64,000 nt of DNA, taken from assembly GCF_021390595.1 (NCBI RefSeq), contig NZ_JAJEJR010000001.1:3348001-3412000 (forward strand), given 5' to 3'. Positions 60,124 to 64,000 of the stretch are shown here, piece after piece. Under the pieces are notes generated by a model. The model was not told where the DNA came from and did not search any database. It was given only the letters and a program-made list of their open reading frames with translations. Position 1 is the first letter of the stretch. Every line of letters starts with the position of its first letter. This DNA comes from Paraburkholderia sp. HP33-1 (GTDB lineage Bacteria > Pseudomonadota > Gammaproteobacteria > Burkholderiales > Burkholderiaceae). A program made the translations under genes and the position numbers.

Positions 60124-61098
60124 TCAAGCTCGCAGCGGCCGCACACGTGCGACGATCTCCCCAACGATGCCGCGTCGGAACGCAAGCACACACGCGATAA
60201 AGATCAGCCCAGTGACGATCGTCACCGACTCGCCGAGTGAGTGGAACCAGTCGATGCCTGTCACCGACGCCAGCGCCGAGCCGATATCGCCGAGCCGGTC
60301 TTCGAGCGACACGATCAGCGCGGCGCCAAGCAAGGGGCCAAACAGCGTGCCCATGCCGCCTACCAGCGTCATCAGGATCACGAGGCCGGACATCGTCCAA
60401 TAGGCATCGCTCAGCGTTTCGAAGCCTTGCACCAGCACCTTCAGCGAACCCGCGAGGCCCGCGAGGCCAGCCGACAGAATGAATGCGAGCAGCTTGAAAC
60501 GGTCGGTATCGTAACCAAGCGACACCGCACGCGGCTCGTTTTCCTTGATCGCGACGAGTACCTGCCCGAACGGCGAATGCACGATGCGCACAATCAGCAG
60601 GAACGCTGCGACGATCACCGCGAGCACGACGAAATACAGCGCGACATCCGAGGACAGACTGAGCATGCCGAACAGCTTGCCGCGCGGCACGCCTTGCAGG
60701 CCGTCTTCACCGTGCGTGAATGGCGCCTGCAGGAACACGAAGTAGACCATCTGCGCGAGCGCGAGCGTCACCATCGCGAAGTAGATGCCCTGACGGCGAA
60801 TCGCGAAGAAACCGACGACGAGCCCAAGCAGCGTCGCCACCGCGGTGCCGCTCACCACACCGAGTTCCGGCGAAAAGCCGAGCGTCTGCATCGCATAGCC
60901 TGCCACGTAGCCAGCCGACGCAAGGAACATCGCGTGACCAAAGGACAGCAAGCCCGTATAGCCGATCAGCAGATTGAAGGCGGCCGCGAACAGCGCGAAG
61001 CACAGCACCTTCATCACGAAGAGCGGATAGATGCCGAGCACCGGCACCGCGAGCAGCACGATCAGCAGCAGACCGTAGAGCACTTTTCTCTGCATCAT
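60124..61098 (-). CDS. Branched-chain amino acid ABC transporter permease (LivM type)
   Basis: A 324-residue inner-membrane permease. The signature GYTGLLSFGHAMFLASAGYVAGY and the EAA-like IKENEPRAVSLGYDTDRFKLLAFILSAGLAG (in part) are typical of LivM. GGMGTLFGPLLGAALIVSLE follows near the end. The start overlaps the livH stop (ATGATG), with ATG 61098 or 61095 both possible. Longer upstream frames overlap livH in another frame and are rejected. Confidence 0.93.
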   Translation of the reverse strand: MMQRKVLYGLLLIVLLAVPVLGIYPLFVMKVLCFALFAAAFNLLIGYTGLLSFGHAMFLASAGYVAGYAMQTLGFSPELGVVSGTAVATLLGLVVGFFAIRRQGIYFAMVTLALAQMVYFVFLQAPFTHGEDGLQGVPRGKLFGMLSLSSDVALYFVVLAVIVAAFLLIVRIVHSPFGQVLVAIKENEPRAVSLGYDTDRFKLLAFILSAGLAGLAGSLKVLVQGFETLSDAYWTMSGLVILMTLVGGMGTLFGPLLGAALIVSLEDRLGDIGSALASVTGIDWFHSLGESVTIVTGLIFIACVLAFRRGIVGEIVARVRPLRA

Positions 61099-61979
61099 TT
61101 TTCCCTGCCGAAAAGACCCGCCGGACGCACGAGCAGCACGAGCGCCATGATCACGAAGACGACGGTCGCCGACGCTTCGGGGTAGTACACCCGCGTCAGT
61201 CCTTCGACTACGCCGAGCATCAGGCCGGTCAGAATCGAGCCCATGATCGAGCCCATGCCGCCGATCACGACCACCGCGAATACGGTGATGATCATCGACT
61301 GGCCCATCAGCGGCGACACCTGAATCACCGGTGCCGCGAGCACACCGGCAAACGCCGCAAGCGCGACGCCAAAGCCGTAGGTCAGCGTGATCATCAGCGG
61401 CACGTTGATGCCGAACGCCTCGACGAGCTTCGGGTTTTCGGTGCCCGCGCGCAGATACGCGCCAAGCCGCGTCTTCTCGATCACGAACCACGTCGCGAAG
61501 CATACGACGAGCGACGCGACGACCACCCACGCGCGATAGTTCGGCAGGAACATGAAGCCGAGATTGGTCGCGCCCGACAGCGCCGCCGGCACGTCGTACG
61601 GCTGGCCCGACGAGCCGTAGATCGAGTGGAACACGCCTTCGATCACGAGCGTGAGACCAAACGTCAGCAACAGACCATACAGATGATCGAGCTTGTAAAG
61701 CCAGCGCAGCATCGAGCGCTCGATCACGATGCCGACCAGCCCGACGATCAGCGGCGCGAGCACCAGCATCACCCAGTACGGCAGATTGAAATACGACAGC
61801 CCCATCCACGCGAGCATCGCGCCGAGCATGAACAACGCGCCATGCGCGAAGTTGATCACGTTGAGCAGGCCGAAAATCACTGCCAGCCCGAGGCTCAGAA
61901 TCGCGTAGAACGAGCCGTTCACGAGCCCGAGCAGAAGCTGGCTCAGCATCGCCGGTAGCGGAACGCCAAAGATGTCCAT
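61095..61979 (-). CDS. Branched-chain amino acid ABC transporter permease (LivH type)
   Basis: A 294-residue inner-membrane permease. The signatures LLGLVNGSFYAILSLGLAVIFGLLNVINFAHG (in part), NPKLVEAFGINVPLMITLTYGFG and VVIGGMGSIMGSILTGLMLGVVEGL (in part) define LivH. It is translationally coupled to livM. The binding-protein gene of this operon lies 190 bases upstream. Confidence 0.94.
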   Translation of the reverse strand: MDIFGVPLPAMLSQLLLGLVNGSFYAILSLGLAVIFGLLNVINFAHGALFMLGAMLAWMGLSYFNLPYWVMLVLAPLIVGLVGIVIERSMLRWLYKLDHLYGLLLTFGLTLVIEGVFHSIYGSSGQPYDVPAALSGATNLGFMFLPNYRAWVVVASLVVCFATWFVIEKTRLGAYLRAGTENPKLVEAFGINVPLMITLTYGFGVALAAFAGVLAAPVIQVSPLMGQSMIITVFAVVVIGGMGSIMGSILTGLMLGVVEGLTRVYYPEASATVVFVIMALVLLVRPAGLFGREK

Positions 61980-62168
61980 TGAAGCCCTTAGCCCTTCAAG
62001 CCATCGTCAAGGTGAGATCGGTTACGCACGATCCGGCCGCCACGCGACGAGCGGATGCTGCTCATCACGTGCGGCATCTGAAACGCTTAACCGCCAGCGC
62101 GCGCCCCTGCACCGCCGGCGGTTCTCCCAGGTCTGCGCGGTCCGCGACCGCTTACTCGGAGCCCGCGC

Positions 62169-63383
62169 TTACTTCCACATCGCGCAGCGGGTCTGCGCCT
62201 TGGTCGTGAAGGCCTGATCGCCAGGAATCGTCGCCATGATCTTGTAGTAGTCCCACGGCTCTTTTGATTCGGCCGGTGTCTTCACCTGCATCAGGTACAT
62301 GTCGTGGATCATGCTGCCGTCCTCACGGATGTAGCCCTTCGCGTAGAAGTCGTCGATCTTCGTCTTGCGCAGCTGCGCCATCACCTTGTCCGGATCGGTC
62401 GTGCCGACCGCCTGCACCGCCTTCAGATAGTTCATCGTCGCCGAGTAGTCAGCAGCCTGCAGGCTCGACGGCATCTTCTTCATCTTGTCGAAATAGCGCT
62501 GCGACCACTTGCGCGTGTCGGCGTTCTTGTTCCAGTACCAGCTGTCGGTCAGCACGAGACCTTGCGTCGTGTCGAGACCGAGGCTGTGCACGTCGTTGAT
62601 GAACATCAGCAGCGCGGCGATCTTCATCGTCTTCGGAATGCCGAACTCCTTCGCGGCCTTGATCGAGTTGATCGTGTCGCCGCCCGCGTTCGCGAGACCG
62701 AGGATCTGCGCCTTCGACGCCTGCGCCTGCAGCAGGAACGAGGAGAAGTCCGATGCCGACAGCGGATGACGCACCGCGCCGAGTACCTGGCCGCCGTTCG
62801 CCTTCACGACGTCCGAGGTCGCTTTTTCAAGCGCCTTGCCGAAGGCGTAGTCTGCCGTCAGGAAGTACCACGTCTTGCCGCCCTGCTTCGTCACCGCCGA
62901 GCCCGTGCCATTTGCCAGCGCGGTCGTGTCATACGCGTAGTGGATCGTGTACGGAGTGCATTGCTCGTTGGTCAGCGTATCGGCACCGGCGCCGACATTG
63001 ATGTAGACCTTGTGCTTCTCGCCCGCGACGGTGTTCGTCGACAGAGCGGTCGCCGAGTTCGTGCCGCCGATCACCATGTCGACGCCATCGCGATCGAACC
63101 ATTCGCGAGCGCGCGACGCCGCGATGTCCGCCTTGTTCTGGTGATCCGCGTACAACACCGTGATCGGCTTGCCGTTGACCTTGCCGCCGAAGTCTGCGAC
63201 CGCCATCCGGATCGCTTCAAGACCGCCCGGCCCGTCGATGTCCGCGTACAGTCCCGACAGATCCGTGATGAAACCGATCTTCACGGCATCGTCGGCCGCT
63301 TGCGCGCTGCCCAGCGTCAGTGCGGCGCCGGCGGCGACCGCGAAACAGAGTGAGGCAAGCCGCGCGAGTGGGTTTCTTTTCAT
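62169..63383 (-). CDS. ABC transporter substrate-binding protein (HAAT family)
   Basis: A 404-residue periplasmic binding protein with a signal peptide (ASLCFAVAAGAALTLGSAQA). The mature start VKIGFITDLSGLYADIDGPGGLEAIRMAV and the GTNSATALSTNTVAGEKHKVYINVGAGAD region (in parts) place it in the family of Leu/Ile/Val and related (amide, aromatic) binding proteins. It differs clearly from the two paralogues at 56881-59565. AGGAGAC precedes the ATG. It lies between an ATPase gene and the permease genes of the same operon. Confidence 0.93.
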   Translation of the reverse strand: MKRNPLARLASLCFAVAAGAALTLGSAQAADDAVKIGFITDLSGLYADIDGPGGLEAIRMAVADFGGKVNGKPITVLYADHQNKADIAASRAREWFDRDGVDMVIGGTNSATALSTNTVAGEKHKVYINVGAGADTLTNEQCTPYTIHYAYDTTALANGTGSAVTKQGGKTWYFLTADYAFGKALEKATSDVVKANGGQVLGAVRHPLSASDFSSFLLQAQASKAQILGLANAGGDTINSIKAAKEFGIPKTMKIAALLMFINDVHSLGLDTTQGLVLTDSWYWNKNADTRKWSQRYFDKMKKMPSSLQAADYSATMNYLKAVQAVGTTDPDKVMAQLRKTKIDDFYAKGYIREDGSMIHDMYLMQVKTPAESKEPWDYYKIMATIPGDQAFTTKAQTRCAMWK

Positions 63384-63445
63384 GCGTGTCTCCTGGTTAT
63401 TCGCTTGTGGTTATCAGAGGCAGTCGGGCGTGAGGGAGTCCGTGT

Positions 63446-64000
63446 CTATACGCCCAGTAAATCATGGAGCACCGGCATCTTGCCTTCGAGCTCGCCGGCC
63501 CCGAAATGCTCGACGATCATGCCGTGTTCCATCACATAGAAACGGTCCGCGAGCGGCGCGGCAAAGCGGAAGTTCTGCTCGACCATCACGATCGTGTAGC
63601 CGCGCGCCTTCAGCGTGACGATCATACGCGCGAGCGCCTGCACGATCACAGGCGCGAGCCCTTCCGAGATTTCATCGAGCAGCAGCAGATTCGCGCCGGT
63701 GCGCAGAATCCGCGCGACCGCGAGCATCTGCTGTTCGCCGCCTGAGAGCCGCGTGCCCTGACTCATGCGCCGCTCGTACAGGTTCGGGAACATCGCGTAG
63801 ATTTCCTCGAGCGACATCATGTGCGCCTTGTCGCCGATGGGCGGCGGCAGCAGCAGATTTTCCTCGCACGACAGGCTCGAAAAAATACCGCGTTCTTCCG
63901 GGCAATAGCCGATGCCGCAATGCGCGATGCGATGCGTGGGCAGACCGATCGTTTCGCGTCCGCCGATCCGGATCGAGCCGGTGCGGCGACCCGTGAGGCC
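63446..64000 (-). CDS. livF: Branched-chain amino acid ABC transporter ATP-binding protein (LivF type, partial)
   Basis: The C-terminal 184 residues of a LivF-type ATPase; the 5' end lies beyond the right window edge, so Walker A is missing. Visible are GIGYCPEERGIFSSLSCEENLLL (in part), the ABC signature RLSGGEQQMLAVARIL, Walker B ANLLLLDEISEGLAPVIV and the His loop MVEQNF. Note Glu-Ile-Ser in place of Glu-Pro-Ser in the Walker B extension. It would be the upstream gene of the binding protein/livH/livM operon. Confidence 0.92.
   Translation of the reverse strand, partial: GLTGRRTGSIRIGGRETIGLPTHRIAHCGIGYCPEERGIFSSLSCEENLLLPPPIGDKAHMMSLEEIYAMFPNLYERRMSQGTRLSGGEQQMLAVARILRTGANLLLLDEISEGLAPVIVQALARMIVTLKARGYTIVMVEQNFRFAAPLADRFYVMEHGMIVEHFGAGELEGKMPVLHDLLGV

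Overview
The window looks like chromosome 1 of a Burkholderia sensu lato species (Burkholderia/Paraburkholderia). The evidence is high-GC coding sequence throughout, an atpIBEFHAGDC operon next to parB-parA-rsmG-mnmG with parS sites, a tandem glycine riboswitch ahead of gcvTHP, and a three-domain PutA with a ribbon-helix-helix N-terminus. The mnmG/rsmG/parAB block with two parS palindromes points to the origin-proximal part of the chromosome. No dnaA, oriC, phage, insertion sequence or CRISPR array is visible.

Region by region. 1-9334 is a surface-glycan style accessory cluster. It has four proteins of the DegT/DnrJ/EryC1/StrS aminotransferase fold, one of which has Glu where the PLP lysine should be. 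It also has a WbqC-family protein, a glycosyltransferase-methyltransferase fusion and a FemAB/GNAT-like acyltransferase. A tRNA-Arg(CCG) at 9666-9741 separates it from housekeeping genes: a diheme cytochrome c, the Rep helicase, a Gfo/Idh/MocA oxidoreductase and a small lipoprotein. 15251-22852 is the glycine module: promoter, tandem glycine riboswitch, gcvT, gcvH, gcvP, an alginate-lyase-like gene and sdaA. Together these would oxidise glycine and feed serine to pyruvate. An orphan TPP enzyme follows, then an ABC binding protein and putA, both on the minus strand. A likely PutA operator (paired GTTGCA motifs) lies upstream of putA.

30301-39886 holds a small membrane protein, a YeiH-type exporter, priA, hemE, a PheC-like periplasmic protein, an AT-richer gene-poor stretch with one small ORF, and an acyl-CoA ligase. 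40072-47990 is the ATP synthase operon on the minus strand, with a clear promoter and terminator. Related hairpins sit just before atpG and atpC. 48458-52865 is mnmG-rsmG-parA-parB, all on the minus strand. One parS lies inside mnmG. The other is the stem of an apparent intrinsic terminator between livF and mnmG.

53040-64000 carries two branched-chain amino acid type (HAAT) ABC transport systems on the minus strand. The first has livF, a fused livM-livG, livH and two tandem paralogous binding proteins. The second has livM, livH, a binding protein and an ATPase that runs off the window edge. Translational coupling (ATGA overlaps) is common in these operons, and intergenic hairpins separate the binding-protein genes from the permease genes.
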